Part shown: piece by piece, positions 27,617 through 37,573 of the stretch
How the letters are laid out: each line of letters starts with the position of its first letter
Numbering within the stretch: the stretch's first letter is position 1
From: Streptococcus anginosus
Lineage (GTDB): Bacteria > Bacillota > Bacilli > Lactobacillales > Streptococcaceae
Direction of reading: 5' to 3'
DNA length: 64,000 nucleotides
Assembly (NCBI RefSeq): GCF_900636475.1
Contig: NZ_LR134283.1
Span: forward strand, 558,001-622,000
Translations under genes and position numbers: made by a program
The notes under the pieces: generated by a model
Told to the model about the DNA's origin: nothing
What the model saw: only the letters and a program-made list of their open reading frames with translations
Databases searched by the model: none

Positions 27617-27723
27617 TCTCATTTATAGTAAAAAACAAGAAGAAAGCGAAGATTTATCGTAATTGTTATACAATTAATGATCGGCAAATAAACAGTGTAG
27701 AGATTTAATAAGGATATTATCAT

Positions 27724-27757
27724 AAACCAGTTTCGCATGAAGCTGGTTTGATTTTTT
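27724..27757 (+). terminator. rho-independent terminator
   Basis: AAACCAG/CTGGTTT hairpin followed by a T-rich run; ends the lctFEG-like operon. Confidence 0.7.
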
Positions 27758-27843
27758 CTCTAGACTTCATTTTCTAAAATAATTTCTATAAGCAATAAGA
27801 AAAATTATGCTAAAATAGAAGGAGAACATATTGGGAGGTAATG

Positions 27844-29400
27844 ATGTCTGTTCAGACAGAAAAGGGAACATCAAATACCAAGAAAGAATTTGCGTTTACA
27901 TCTAGTTCGGTTATTCTGCAAGTTTCAAGAGGAATTTTAGTCGGGATTATTGTAGGTGCAATTGTCGGTTCTTTTCGTTTTTTGATTGAAAAAGGATTTT
28001 ATATTGTTCAACATTTCTATCAACAAGGTCATGGCAATACCATTTGGTTTGTTTTCATTCTGCTGTTTTATGCTTGCGTGATTTGGATAAGTGCAAAATT
28101 AACGCTTTCAGAAAAGAATATTAAAGGTTCTGGAATTCCGCAAGTGGAAGCAGAGCTGAAAGGACTGATGAGCTTGTCATGGTGGAGTGTCCTCTGGAAA
28201 AAGTATATTCTAGGTGTTTTAGCCATTGCAAGTGGCTTAATATTAGGACGTGAAGGCCCAAGTATCCAGCTGGGAGCAATGGGTGGAAAAGGAATTGCCA
28301 AACATCTTCATTTAAGCCCTGTAGAAGAGCGTTCTTTGATTGCTAGTGGAGCGGCAGCAGGGCTGGCAGCAGCTTTTAATGCTCCGATTGCGGGTTTACT
28401 GTTTGTTATTGAAGAAGTCTATCATCATTTTTCACGTTTCTTTTGGGTCTCGTCTTTGGCGGCAAGTTTAACGGCGAATTTTGTTTCGCTTATGATTTTT
28501 GGAATGACCCCTGTATTAAATATGCCAGATAATATTCCTCTGATGGGACTGAGGCAATATTGGCTTTATTTGTTGTTAGGAATTTTTCTTGGTTTTTCAG
28601 GATTTTTATATGAAAAAGTTGTTCTAGCTATGCCTCGCATTTATGATATGATTGGAGAAGTTTTGCACCTTTCTCCGCAATATTATCCTATTATAGCTTT
28701 TATTTTCATTTTGCCAGTAGGATATTTCCTTCCACAGCTTTTAGGCGGTGGCAATCAACTGGTTCTCTCTTTAACCAGTCAACACTATCTGCTATTAACA
28801 TTAGTGATGTTTTTCGTTATTCGCTTTATCTGGAGTATGATTAGTTATGGTAGTGGGCTTCCTGGTGGTATTTTTCTCCCCATTTTAGCTCTTGGCTCTC
28901 TTTTGGGAGCAATTGTTGGTGTCGTTTGTGTGCAATTAGGCTTTGCAACACAAGAGCAATTTCCTATTTTTATTATTTTAGGTATGAGCGGCTACTTTGG
29001 TGCAATTTCTAAAGCTCCATTGACAGCAATTATCTTGGTGACTGAGATGGTTGGTGATATACGAAACCTCATGCCTCTTGGTTTAGTGACTTTAGTGGCA
29101 TACGTTGTAATGGATTTATTGGGCGGAGCACCCGTGTATGAAGCTATGCTAGAGCGAATGCTACCAGATAACGTGGTAGATGAGGGCGAGACAACCCTTA
29201 TCGAAATTCCAGTCTCTGAAAAAATAGCGGGTAAGCAAGTTCATGAGTTGGAATTACCAAGAGATATTCTAATTACCATGCAACATCACAACGGAAAGAA
29301 CCAAACAGTGAATGGCAGCACGCGCCTGTATCTAGGAGATATGATTTATGTGGTATTGAAAAAATCAGATATTGGACGCATTAAAGATTTACTCTTGTAA
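27844..29400 (+). CDS. ClC-type chloride channel/antiporter with TrkA-C domain
   Basis: About 518 residues. The ClC signature segments are present: GSGIPQVE, GREGPSIQLGAMGG (the gating Glu follows R in GREGP), and GSGLPGGIFLPILALG. A soluble C-terminal TrkA_C-like domain (about 435-518, ending RIKDLLL) may bind a small regulatory ligand. ClC proteins exchange Cl- or F- with H+; the GREGP form is typical of Cl-/H+ antiporters. Start 27844 fits GGGAGG better than 27841. Single-gene unit. Confidence 0.93.
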   Translation: MSVQTEKGTSNTKKEFAFTSSSVILQVSRGILVGIIVGAIVGSFRFLIEKGFYIVQHFYQQGHGNTIWFVFILLFYACVIWISAKLTLSEKNIKGSGIPQVEAELKGLMSLSWWSVLWKKYILGVLAIASGLILGREGPSIQLGAMGGKGIAKHLHLSPVEERSLIASGAAAGLAAAFNAPIAGLLFVIEEVYHHFSRFFWVSSLAASLTANFVSLMIFGMTPVLNMPDNIPLMGLRQYWLYLLLGIFLGFSGFLYEKVVLAMPRIYDMIGEVLHLSPQYYPIIAFIFILPVGYFLPQLLGGGNQLVLSLTSQHYLLLTLVMFFVIRFIWSMISYGSGLPGGIFLPILALGSLLGAIVGVVCVQLGFATQEQFPIFIILGMSGYFGAISKAPLTAIILVTEMVGDIRNLMPLGLVTLVAYVVMDLLGGAPVYEAMLERMLPDNVVDEGETTLIEIPVSEKIAGKQVHELELPRDILITMQHHNGKNQTVNGSTRLYLGDMIYVVLKKSDIGRIKDLLL

Positions 29401-29422
29401 AAGAGGGAGACCTCTTTTTTTA
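29399..29422 (+). terminator. ClC gene terminator
   Basis: AAGAGG-GAGA-CCTCTT followed by T6, overlapping the end of the gene. Confidence 0.85.
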
Positions 29423-29481
29423 GAATCTGAAAGAACAACTCGCAATTTCCGAACGATAAAAAATATTATAAGTCATTATAT

Positions 29482-29509
29482 TGTAATTTCTGTACCTTGT
29501 GTTATAATA
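29482..29509 (+). promoter_or_regulatory. guaC promoter and leader
   Basis: TTGTAA, 16 bp, TATAAT. The roughly 75-nt leader that follows (29516-29589) contains an ATGC-GAAA-GCAT mini-hairpin and purine-rich GGAAA/AGGAAAGG stretches. It does not match the purine riboswitch consensus. Confidence 0.5.
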
Positions 29510-29589
29510 CTAAAGGAAACGTCAGGAAAGGCGTAGCGATGCGAAAGCATAGGTAGGTCATTTTTAGCATAAAATTAAAGGAGAATGAC

Positions 29590-30573
29590 ATGCTGAACGA
29601 ATTTCCTATTTTTGACTATGAAGATATCCAATTGATTCCGAATAAATGTATCATCAAAAGTCGCTCAGAAGCAGATACGACCGTTACTTTTGGGAAACAC
29701 ACCTTCAAACTTCCTGTTGTTCCAGCTAATATGCAAACAATTCTGGATGAAGATGTAGCAGAAAAATTGGCGAAAAGTGGCTATTTCTACATCATGCACC
29801 GTTTTGACGAAGCTGGCCGCATTCCTTTCGTCAAGCGCATGCATGAGCAAGGACTGATTGCGTCTATTTCGGTTGGTGTGAAAGATTATGAATATGATTT
29901 TGTTAGCCAGTTGAAAGGAGATGCTCCAGAATACATCACGATTGATATTGCGCATGGGCATTCAGATAGTGTGATTGATATGATTCAGCACATCAAAAAA
30001 GAACTCCCTGATACTTTTGTGATTGCAGGAAATGTCGGGACACCAGAAGCTGTTCGTGAGCTGGAAAATGCTGGAGCAGATGCAACAAAAGTTGGCATTG
30101 GACCAGGAAAAGTTTGTATCACAAAAGTAAAAACTGGCTTTGGTACAGGAGGTTGGCAATTAGCTGCTCTTCGTTGGTGTGCAAAAGCTGCACGCAAACC
30201 GATTATTGCGGACGGTGGCATTCGTACGCACGGCGACATTGCCAAATCCATTCGCTTTGGTGCTACTATGGTAATGATTGGTTCCCTATTTGCAGGTCAT
30301 ATCGAAAGCCCAGGTCAAACGGTCGAAGTAGATGGTGAACAATTTAAAGAGTATTATGGTTCAGCTTCAGAGTACCAAAAGGGTGCTTATAAGAATGTGG
30401 AAGGAAAGAAAATTCTTTTACCAGTTAAAGGACATTTAGCTGACACTTTAGTTGAAATGGAGCAGGACTTGCAAAGTGCTATTTCCTATGCCGGCGGAAG
30501 AGATTTAGCTGGTCTTAAGCACGTAGATTACGTCATTGTGAAAAATTCCATTTGGAATGGTGACGCTCATTAA
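29590..30573 (+). CDS. guaC: GMP reductase
   Basis: GuaC converts GMP to IMP with NADPH and releases ammonia. The 327-residue TIM-barrel of the IMPDH/GMPR family has the active-site loop [12 protein letters not shown] with its catalytic Cys, then [19 protein letters not shown], and lacks the CBS domains of IMP dehydrogenase. AAAGGAG precedes the ATG. The next genes are xpt and pbuX with a guanine riboswitch, so the segment is devoted to guanine salvage and interconversion. Confidence 0.96.
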   Translation: MLNEFPIFDYEDIQLIPNKCIIKSRSEADTTVTFGKHTFKLPVVPANMQTILDEDVAEKLAKSGYFYIMHRFDEAGRIPFVKRMHEQGLIASISVGVKDYEYDFVSQLKGDAPEYITIDIAHGHSDSVIDMIQHIKKELPDTFVIAGNVGTPEAVRELENAGADATKVGIGPGKVCITKVKTGFGTGGWQLAALRWCAKAARKPIIADGGIRTHGDIAKSIRFGATMVMIGSLFAGHIESPGQTVEVDGEQFKEYYGSASEYQKGAYKNVEGKKILLPVKGHLADTLVEMEQDLQSAISYAGGRDLAGLKHVDYVIVKNSIWNGDAH

Positions 30574-30584
30574 CAATAAAATAA

Positions 30585-30651
30585 TTACTTATTTATATTA
30601 CGAATTTGGCGTAATGTTTCTACAAGGCACCTAATGTCTAACAATAAGTAA
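30585..30651 (+). ncRNA. guanine-type purine riboswitch
   Basis: P1 is a perfect 9-bp helix, TTACTTATT (30585-30593) with AATAAGTAA (30643-30651). The conserved core is visible: TATATTACG, GGCGTAATGTTTCTACAAG, then GGCACC...TGTC and AACAATAAG. The specificity base before the P1 strand is C, which indicates guanine rather than adenine. It lies upstream of xpt-pbuX, a classic target. Confidence 0.88.
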
Positions 30652-30713
30652 GTCTTCAACTTTCCTGCTGTGTTTTAGTAAGGGATTTTGTATTCAGTTG
30701 GTTAACCAATTGT

Positions 30714-30750
30714 TTTAGGCTTGCTTTTGGCAAGTCTTTTGTTTTTTCTA
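30714..30750 (+). terminator. riboswitch expression-platform terminator
   Basis: GGCTTGC-TTTTG-GCAAGTC hairpin followed by TTTTGTTTTTT, between the guanine aptamer and the xpt ribosome site. Guanine binding would favour this terminator. Confidence 0.65.
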
Positions 30751-30762
30751 AAAGGAGATTTT

Positions 30763-31344
30763 ATGAAATTATTAGAAGAACGCATCCTAAAAGACGGAAA
30801 TGTTTTAGGAGAAAATATTTTAAAAGTGGATTCATTTCTGACTCACCAAGTCGATTTCAACTTGATGAAAGAAATTGGTAAAGTGTTTGCAACCTATTTT
30901 CGCTCGGCTGGTATTACAAAAGTTGTGACAATTGAGGCATCTGGAATAGCACCTGCTATCTATACAGCAGAAGCATTGGGCGTTCCGATGATTTTTGCGA
31001 AAAAATCAAAAAACATCACTATGACAGAAGGTATTTTGACGACCGAGGTCTATTCTTTTACCAAGCAAGTGACAAGTACGGTCTCAATTGCAGGGAAATT
31101 TTTAAATCATCATGATAAAGTGCTTATTGTCGATGATTTTCTAGCAAATGGGCAAGCAGCTAAAGGGCTGGTTAATATCATTGAACAATCAGGTGCCCAT
31201 GTGGAAGCGATTGGCATTGTGATTGAAAAATCATTTCAAGAAGGAAGAAAGTTGCTAGAAGAAGATAGGCGAAAAGTCGTTTCTTTGGCTCGTATTCAAA
31301 AATTTGAAAATGGAAAAGTTGTATTTATGGAGGCTGATGCATAA
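30763..31344 (+). CDS. xpt: xanthine phosphoribosyltransferase
   Basis: Xpt makes XMP from xanthine and PRPP. 193 residues beginning [21 protein letters not shown] (in part), with the PRPP-binding loop [16 protein letters not shown]. Start 30763 has AAAGGAG 8 bases upstream; an upstream ATG at 30721 would lie inside the riboswitch terminator and is rejected. It overlaps pbuX by 1 bp. Confidence 0.96.
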   Translation: MKLLEERILKDGNVLGENILKVDSFLTHQVDFNLMKEIGKVFATYFRSAGITKVVTIEASGIAPAIYTAEALGVPMIFAKKSKNITMTEGILTTEVYSFTKQVTSTVSIAGKFLNHHDKVLIVDDFLANGQAAKGLVNIIEQSGAHVEAIGIVIEKSFQEGRKLLEEDRRKVVSLARIQKFENGKVVFMEADA

Positions 31345-32609
31345 TGGAACTGAAAGAAGAAAAACATTCACAGGCGGCTGTCTTAGGTTTGCAGCACTTA
31401 TTAGCAATGTACTCAGGGTCAATCCTTGTACCCATTATGATTGCTGGTGCGCTAGGTTATTCGAGCCAACAGCTGACCTATCTCATCTCTACAGATATTT
31501 TTATGTGTGGTGTGGCAACATTTTTGCAATTGCAACTCAATAAATATTTCGGAATTGGCTTGCCAGTCGTACTTGGCGTTGCTTTTCAATCGGTTGCACC
31601 TCTGATTATGATTGGTCAAAAACATGGAAGCGGAGCTATGTTTGGAGCGCTCATCGTTTCCGGTATCTACGTTCTTTTGATTGCAGGCATTTTTTCTAAA
31701 ATTGCTAATTTCTTTCCACCAATTGTGACGGGCTCAGTGATTACAACTATTGGTTTGACACTTATTCCTGTTGCGATTGGCAATATGGGAAATAATAGTG
31801 AAAAACCAACTGCACAAAGTTTGCTGTTGGCTGCTGTCACGATTTTAATTATACTGTTAGTAAATATCTTTGCGAAAGGCTTTCTAAAATCCATTTCCAT
31901 TCTGATTGGCTTAATTATTGGAACGATTATTGCCAGCTTTATGGGCTTAGTAGATTTTGCGCCAGTAACTCAAGCTCCTCTTGTACATGTTCCGACACCG
32001 TTTTATTTTGGAATACCTAAGTTTGAACTTTCATCCATCGTCATGATGTGTATTATCGCAACAGTTTCTTTGGTAGAATCAACAGGTGTTTATTTTGCAC
32101 TTTCAGATATTACAAACGAAAAGTTAGACAGCACTCGTCTGCGAAATGGTTATCGTGCAGAAGGACTTGCAGTGCTTCTTGGCGGTATTTTTAACACTTT
32201 CCCTTATACAGGATTTTCACAAAATGTTGGTTTGGTCAAACTTTCTGGAATTAAAACACGGCTCCCAATCTATTATGCAGCAGGATTCTTAGTCTTGTTA
32301 GGATTGGTACCGAAATTCGGAGCTTTGGCACAAATCATCCCAAGTCCTGTACTCGGTGGTGCTATGCTTGTCATGTTTGGTTTTGTTTCTGTTCAGGGAA
32401 TGCAAATGCTAGCGCGAGTTGATTTTGAACACAATGAACACCATTTCTTGATTGCCGCTGTATCTATTTCCGCAGGAGTCGGTCTAAATGGAAGCAATCT
32501 TTTTAACAGTTTGCCAACTGGCTTACAAATGTTTTTCTCAAATGGAATTGTTATGGCGAGCGTCATTGCGATTGTATTGAACCTTATTTTAAATCGTGAG
32601 AAAAAATAA
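31344..32609 (+). CDS. pbuX: xanthine permease
   Basis: A 421-residue nucleobase:cation symporter (NCS2 family). About twelve to fourteen hydrophobic segments, N-terminal LGLQHLLAMYSGSILVPIMI, the family motif SVVESTG-type VSLVESTGVYFALSD, and NTFPYTGFSQNVGLV. It is translationally coupled to xpt and controlled by the upstream guanine riboswitch, so import and salvage of xanthine are repressed together when guanine is plentiful. Confidence 0.95.
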   Translation: MELKEEKHSQAAVLGLQHLLAMYSGSILVPIMIAGALGYSSQQLTYLISTDIFMCGVATFLQLQLNKYFGIGLPVVLGVAFQSVAPLIMIGQKHGSGAMFGALIVSGIYVLLIAGIFSKIANFFPPIVTGSVITTIGLTLIPVAIGNMGNNSEKPTAQSLLLAAVTILIILLVNIFAKGFLKSISILIGLIIGTIIASFMGLVDFAPVTQAPLVHVPTPFYFGIPKFELSSIVMMCIIATVSLVESTGVYFALSDITNEKLDSTRLRNGYRAEGLAVLLGGIFNTFPYTGFSQNVGLVKLSGIKTRLPIYYAAGFLVLLGLVPKFGALAQIIPSPVLGGAMLVMFGFVSVQGMQMLARVDFEHNEHHFLIAAVSISAGVGLNGSNLFNSLPTGLQMFFSNGIVMASVIAIVLNLILNREKK

Positions 32610-32620
32610 AACTCGACAAG

Positions 32621-32650
32621 AGGCTGGGAGGATTTTCTCCTAGCTTTTTT
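32621..32650 (+). terminator. xpt-pbuX terminator
   Basis: GCTGGGAG/CTCCTAGC stem with one G-U pair, followed by T6. Confidence 0.8.
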
Positions 32651-32708
32651 GACTATTTTGAGCGCTTATAGTATAGTTAAGAGAGAAAGCATTGTTTGAG
32701 GAGATTGT

Positions 32709-34046
32709 ATGTACCAAGCGCGCAATTTAAAAGAGCGAATGACCCTATTTATTTCGATTTTTTTGCCAATTTTGATTTATCAACTGGCCAATTTTTCAGC
32801 CTCGTTTGTGGATACAACCATGACAGGGCAATACCATACGTTGCATTTGGCGGGAGTTTCAATGGCGACTAGCTTATGGAGTCCGTTTTTTACTTTTTTG
32901 ACTGGTATTGTCTCAGCCTTGGTTCCGATTATTGGACATCATCTAGGACAAAAACAGGAAGAAAAAATCGCTTCTGATTTTTATCAGTTTATTTATTTAT
33001 CTCTCGGCTTGTCTCTTCTCTTGTTTGGGCTCGTTTTTCTAGGTGCACCGCTTGTTTTGTCCAATATTGGATTAGAACCATTAGTAGCAGAAGTCTCTAT
33101 ACACTACCTCTGGTATTTGGCATTTGGTATTATCCCTTTGCTTTTATTTAGTGTTGTACGCTCTTTATTAGACGCATTAGGATTGACAAGATTATCCATG
33201 TATCTTATGTTGCTCTTGCTACCGTTGAATGCCAGTTTTAACTACATTTTAATTTATGGAGCATTTGGCTTCCCAGAAATGGGCGGAGCAGGAGCGGGGC
33301 TAGGGACTTCGTTGGCTTACTGGGTGCTGTTAGTCCTTTCGGTGGTAGTTTCCAAAAGACATCCTAGAATAAAAAAATATCAATTATGGAAAATTCGACC
33401 TTTGGATAAAGAAGGATTGCAGGAAGGGATTCGTCTCGGTTTTCCTATTGGCGGGACTGTCTTTGCAGAAGTTGTGATATTTTCAGTCGTAGGTTTGCTC
33501 ATGGCTAAGTTTTCTTCGTTAATCATTGCCAGTCACCAATCGGCTATTAGTTTTTCCAATCTTATGTATGCTTTTCCTATGAGCATTTCTAATGCTATGG
33601 CGATTATCGTTTCTTACGAAATTGGCGCAAAGCGTCTAGACTATGTCAGAAAATATTGTGTTTTGGGAAGATTGACTGCGCTTGGGTTCGCTGTTTTCAC
33701 GCTGACATTTTTATATCTTTTCCGTTATCAAGTCGCTTCATTGTATGGAACCAACAAGGAATTTATACGTTTGACGTCCATTTTCTTAACTTACAGTTTA
33801 TTTTTTCAATTAGCAGATACTTTCGCAGCACCACTTCAAGGGATTTTACGCGGATACAAGGATACAAAAGTTCCATTTTATTTAGGCTTGATTGGCTATT
33901 GGGGGATGTCGCTACCAGTTGGATTACTATTGGATCACACGACAAATTTAGGTCCCTTTGCTTATTGGATTGGTTTAATCTCTAGTCTGGTCGTTAGTGG
34001 CATTTTATACCAACTTCGTCTTAATCATATTCAAAAAAGAAATTAG
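32709..34046 (+). CDS. MATE family efflux transporter
   Basis: 445 residues with twelve predicted membrane helices in two homologous halves. It begins with a cytoplasmic helix, then LPILIYQLANFSASFVDTTMTGQY (given in part) and GIVSALVPIIGHHLGQ, both typical of the NorM/DinF type of MATE antiporters that expel cationic compounds using Na+ or H+. Single gene; a GAGGAG ribosome site precedes it. The substrate is unknown. Confidence 0.9.
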   Translation: MYQARNLKERMTLFISIFLPILIYQLANFSASFVDTTMTGQYHTLHLAGVSMATSLWSPFFTFLTGIVSALVPIIGHHLGQKQEEKIASDFYQFIYLSLGLSLLLFGLVFLGAPLVLSNIGLEPLVAEVSIHYLWYLAFGIIPLLLFSVVRSLLDALGLTRLSMYLMLLLLPLNASFNYILIYGAFGFPEMGGAGAGLGTSLAYWVLLVLSVVVSKRHPRIKKYQLWKIRPLDKEGLQEGIRLGFPIGGTVFAEVVIFSVVGLLMAKFSSLIIASHQSAISFSNLMYAFPMSISNAMAIIVSYEIGAKRLDYVRKYCVLGRLTALGFAVFTLTFLYLFRYQVASLYGTNKEFIRLTSIFLTYSLFFQLADTFAAPLQGILRGYKDTKVPFYLGLIGYWGMSLPVGLLLDHTTNLGPFAYWIGLISSLVVSGILYQLRLNHIQKRN

Positions 34047-34083
34047 CTTAAATGTTGCATCTACACCATTTATCATTCTGAAT

Positions 34084-34123
34084 AAAAAAAGAATCTCAGA
34101 TTTTTATCCAAGATTCTTTTTTT
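34084..34123. terminator. bidirectional terminator
   Basis: AAAAAAAGAATCT/AGATTCTTTTTTT palindrome lies between the convergent MATE and tautomerase genes and serves both strands. Confidence 0.85.
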
Positions 34124-34124
34124 G

Positions 34125-34307
34125 TTATTTTGTACGCATTTCACCTTGTGGGAAATAAGTCCCTTCAGGCATGTCGTTGATGATGACATGAACAGCAGAT
34201 TGTGGCGCGCCAGTATTTTTCACGACAGCGGCAGTAACTTCTTTTGCAAGAGCTTTCTTTTGTTCTAACGTGCGTCCTTCAAATAAATCAATTCTGACAA
34301 ATGGCAT
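34125..34307 (-). CDS. 4-oxalocrotonate tautomerase family protein
   Basis: A 60-residue tautomerase subunit that works as a hexamer. The N-terminal catalytic proline follows Met directly (MPFVRIDLFEG), and two basic residues sit in the expected LFEGRTLEQKK region. Family members keto-enol tautomerise small acids; in streptococci the physiological substrate is not known. Single gene, divergent from tdk. Confidence 0.93.
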   Translation of the reverse strand: MPFVRIDLFEGRTLEQKKALAKEVTAAVVKNTGAPQSAVHVIINDMPEGTYFPQGEMRTK

Positions 34308-34428
34308 GTTATATCTCCTTTTTATCTTTGATATTTTTATTTTATCATAAATTAGGTTTTAAAGCGTGTCAGAATATGGTAAAATAAGAAGTATTAAAAA
34401 TTGGAGAATTTGGAACGAATTAAAGAAA

Positions 34429-35013
34429 ATGGCTCAGTTGTATTATAAATATGGCACGATGAATTCGGGCAAAACAATCGAAATTTTAAAAGTAGCACAC
34501 AACTATGAAGAACAAGGCAAAGGTGTTGTCATTATGACGAGCGCACTTGATACACGTGACGGTTTCGGCGTTGTTTCTAGTCGTATCGGAATGAAGCGAA
34601 AAGCAATTGCAATAGCAGAAGATACTGATATTTTCCACTTTATTCAGGAAATGCCCGAAAAGCCTTATTGTGTATTGATTGATGAAGCGCAGTTCCTATC
34701 TCGCCGTCATGTCTATGACTTAGCGAGAGTAGTTGACGAATTAAATGTACCAGTTATGGCTTTTGGCTTGAAAAATGATTTTCGCAATGAGTTATTTGAA
34801 GGCTCGAAATATCTCCTGCTTCTAGCAGATAAAATTGATGAGATTAAAACGATTTGTCAATTTTGCTCCAAAAAAGCAACCATGGTATTAAGAACAACGA
34901 ATGGTAAGCCGATCTATGAAGGGGAGCAAATTCAAATCGGTGGGAATGAAACATATATTCCTGTCTGTCGGAAGCATTATTTTAAACCAGAAATTGACGA
35001 AATGAAGAGTTAA
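34429..35013 (+). CDS. tdk: thymidine kinase
   Basis: Tdk phosphorylates thymidine for dTTP salvage. 194 residues with P-loop [17 protein letters not shown] and a C-terminal zinc site made of CQFC and the later PVC-RKH motif. Start 34429 gives the family length; the longer reading from 34366 adds 21 residues unlike other Tdk proteins. First gene of a long plus-strand run: prfA follows after 18 bp with its own AGGAG site. Confidence 0.96.
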   Translation: MAQLYYKYGTMNSGKTIEILKVAHNYEEQGKGVVIMTSALDTRDGFGVVSSRIGMKRKAIAIAEDTDIFHFIQEMPEKPYCVLIDEAQFLSRRHVYDLARVVDELNVPVMAFGLKNDFRNELFEGSKYLLLLADKIDEIKTICQFCSKKATMVLRTTNGKPIYEGEQIQIGGNETYIPVCRKHYFKPEIDEMKS

Positions 35014-35031
35014 GGAGAGGTGTAGCAAACG

Positions 35032-36111
35032 ATGAATATTTATGAACAACTACAAGCCGTTGAGGATCGTTACGAAGAGCTGGGGGAACTTCTGAGTGAC
35101 CCAGATGTTGTCAGTGACACCAAGCGTTTTATGGAATTGTCCAAAGAAGAAGCGAGTACACGCGATACGGTAGCAACTTATCGTGAATATAAAAGGGTGC
35201 TCCAAAACATCACAGATGCTGAGGAAATGATCAAAGACGCTTCTGGCGATGCTGATTTGGAAGAAATGGCAAAGCAAGAGCTCAAAGACGCAAAAGCTGA
35301 AAAAGAAGAATACGAGGAAAAATTGAAAATTCTTCTTTTACCAAAAGATCCAAACGACGATAAAAATATCATCTTAGAAATTCGTGGTGCAGCAGGAGGT
35401 GACGAAGCCTCGCTCTTTGCCGGTGATCTTCTGACAATGTATCAAAAATACGCCGAATCGCAAGGCTGGAAATTCGAGGTTATGGAAGCCTCTATGAATG
35501 GAGTCGGTGGCTTCAAAGAAGTGGTAGCTATGGTTTCTGGTCAATCCGTTTATTCCAAACTAAAATACGAATCAGGTGCTCATCGTGTACAACGTGTCCC
35601 AGTAACAGAAAGTCAAGGACGAGTTCACACTTCGACAGCAACAGTCTTAGTCATGCCTGAAGTTGAAGAAGTAGAATATGATATTGATCCAAAAGATCTT
35701 CGGATTGACATTTATCACGCTTCTGGTGCTGGCGGTCAGAATGTCAACAAAGTTGCAACAGCCGTTCGGATCGTTCATTTGCCGACAAATATTAAGGTTG
35801 AAATGCAGGAAGAACGAACCCAACAAAAGAATCGCGACAAAGCTATGAAGATCATTCGTGCGCGCGTAGCAGATCATTTTGCGCAAATTGCGCAAGACGA
35901 GCAAGATGCCGAGCGGAAATCAACTATTGGTACTGGAGACCGCTCGGAGCGGATTCGTACCTATAATTTTCCACAAAATCGTGTGACAGATCACCGTATC
36001 GGTTTAACGCTGCAAAAGCTAGATACGATTTTAGCTGGGAAATTAGATGAAATCGTGGACGCCTTGGTATTGTATGACCAAACACAAAAACTAGAAGAAT
36101 TGAATAAATAA
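35032..36111 (+). CDS. prfA: peptide chain release factor 1
   Basis: RF1 reads UAA/UAG stop codons. 359 residues with the catalytic GGQ loop ([12 protein letters not shown]), the family start [20 protein letters not shown] and the central [11 protein letters not shown]. It overlaps prmC by 1 bp; PrmC methylates the Gln of the GGQ loop, so enzyme and substrate are made together. Confidence 0.98.
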   Translation: MNIYEQLQAVEDRYEELGELLSDPDVVSDTKRFMELSKEEASTRDTVATYREYKRVLQNITDAEEMIKDASGDADLEEMAKQELKDAKAEKEEYEEKLKILLLPKDPNDDKNIILEIRGAAGGDEASLFAGDLLTMYQKYAESQGWKFEVMEASMNGVGGFKEVVAMVSGQSVYSKLKYESGAHRVQRVPVTESQGRVHTSTATVLVMPEVEEVEYDIDPKDLRIDIYHASGAGGQNVNKVATAVRIVHLPTNIKVEMQEERTQQKNRDKAMKIIRARVADHFAQIAQDEQDAERKSTIGTGDRSERIRTYNFPQNRVTDHRIGLTLQKLDTILAGKLDEIVDALVLYDQTQKLEELNK

Positions 36112-36941
36112 TGAAATTAGCTCAAATTCTTGCTGAAATGGAAAAACAGCTTGAAGCAGTTGGCGAAGAAGCTGAAAGCCTCTCCTTTACTTTTCGAGTT
36201 TTGAGAAACTTATCCTTCACCCAATTTGTGCTGAAAATGCAAGCAGAAGCAACAGAAGATGATATAGAATTACTGAAAAAGATTCAATCTCAATTATTAG
36301 TTCATAGACCTGCCCAATACATTATTGGGAACGCAGCATTTCATGGACATTCGTTCAAAGTAGATGAACGAGTGCTAATTCCCCGACCAGAAACCGAAGA
36401 ATTGGTCAACCTTATCTTGTCTGAAAATCAAAATAGCAGTCTGAAAGTTTTGGATATTGGCACTGGAAGTGGAGCAATTGCTCTATCTTTGGCTGCTGAG
36501 CGTGCGAATTGGCAGGTCACGGCTTCCGACATTTCCCAAGATGCTCTGGATTTGGCGCAAGAAAATGCGGAAGCAATTGATGTAGCGATTGATTTTGTTC
36601 AGTCTGATTGCTTTCAGGCGATTACAGGAAAGTATGATATTATTGTATCCAATCCGCCCTATATTTCAGAGACGGACAGAGAAGAAGTAGGACTAAATGT
36701 CCTTGCTTCAGAACCTCATCTTGCTCTTTTTGCTGAAGAAGACGGGTATGCTGTTTATCGAAAAATTGCTGAGAACGCCCAAAAACATTTGACAGAAAAA
36801 GGTAAAATCTATCTCGAAATTGGCTACAAGCAAGGGGAACATGTAAAAAAATTATTTGAGTCTGCATTTCCAAAAATGAGAATTCGCGTCTTGCAAGATC
36901 AATTCGGAAAAGATAGAATGGTAGTGGTAGATAATGGATAA
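36111..36941 (+). CDS. prmC: release factor glutamine methyltransferase
   Basis: PrmC (HemK) N5-methylates the GGQ glutamine of release factors using SAM. 276 residues with an N-terminal helical domain, a SAM motif VLDIGTGSGAIALSLA and the catalytic NPPY (SNPPYIS). It overlaps prfA by 1 bp and the next gene by 8 bp, giving a tightly coupled operon. Confidence 0.97.
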   Translation: MKLAQILAEMEKQLEAVGEEAESLSFTFRVLRNLSFTQFVLKMQAEATEDDIELLKKIQSQLLVHRPAQYIIGNAAFHGHSFKVDERVLIPRPETEELVNLILSENQNSSLKVLDIGTGSGAIALSLAAERANWQVTASDISQDALDLAQENAEAIDVAIDFVQSDCFQAITGKYDIIVSNPPYISETDREEVGLNVLASEPHLALFAEEDGYAVYRKIAENAQKHLTEKGKIYLEIGYKQGEHVKKLFESAFPKMRIRVLQDQFGKDRMVVVDNG

Positions 36942-37524
36942 AATTGAGGAAATACTGAGCAGCGGAGGAGCGGTTGTGCTGCCAACAGAGACTGTATATG
37001 GTTTATTTTGTAAGGCACTGGACGAGCAGGCCGTCAGTCATGTCTATGACTTAAAAGGCAGACCTCGCGAAAAGGCCTTGAATTTAAATGTTTCAAGCTT
37101 AGAAGAAATTTATAAATTTTCCAAACATCAGCCTCAGTATTTAAAAAAGCTCTATCAAGCCTTTCTACCCGGTCCTTTGACCATTATTTTACAAGCTAAT
37201 GAACAAGTTCCGATTTGGGTAAATTCAGGTATGAAAACAATTGGTTTTCGTGTCCCTAGTCATCCTAAAACATTGGACTTGATTAGAAAATTTGGACCTC
37301 TCATTGGTCCGTCCGCAAATTTATCTGGAAAGAGTAGCGGAGTACACTTCCAGCAAATTATGACCGATTTCAATCACGAAGTTCTTGGTATAGAAGATGA
37401 TGCTTTTCTAACAGGACAGGATTCAACTATTTTGGATTTATCTGGTGAAACAGCATATATTCTACGCCAAGGTGCTGTCACTTGCGAAGAAATTCTCACT
37501 AAAATTCCAGAAATTCACTTCTAA
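36934..37524 (+). CDS. L-threonylcarbamoyladenylate synthase (Sua5/YrdC/YwlC)
   Basis: 196 residues of the Sua5/YciO/YrdC family, which form threonylcarbamoyl-AMP for tRNA t6A37. Motifs: GGAVVLPTETVYGLFCKA near the N-terminus, KGRPREKALNLNV, PGPLTIIL and GPSANLSGKSSG. This is the short YrdC form without the Sua5 C-terminal domain. The start overlaps prmC by 8 bp. Confidence 0.93.
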   Translation: MDKIEEILSSGGAVVLPTETVYGLFCKALDEQAVSHVYDLKGRPREKALNLNVSSLEEIYKFSKHQPQYLKKLYQAFLPGPLTIILQANEQVPIWVNSGMKTIGFRVPSHPKTLDLIRKFGPLIGPSANLSGKSSGVHFQQIMTDFNHEVLGIEDDAFLTGQDSTILDLSGETAYILRQGAVTCEEILTKIPEIHF

Positions 37525-37573
37525 ACCTTGACTAAATAGGTTTTAGCCCCGCTTTAAGAGAAGGGAGACTCTT

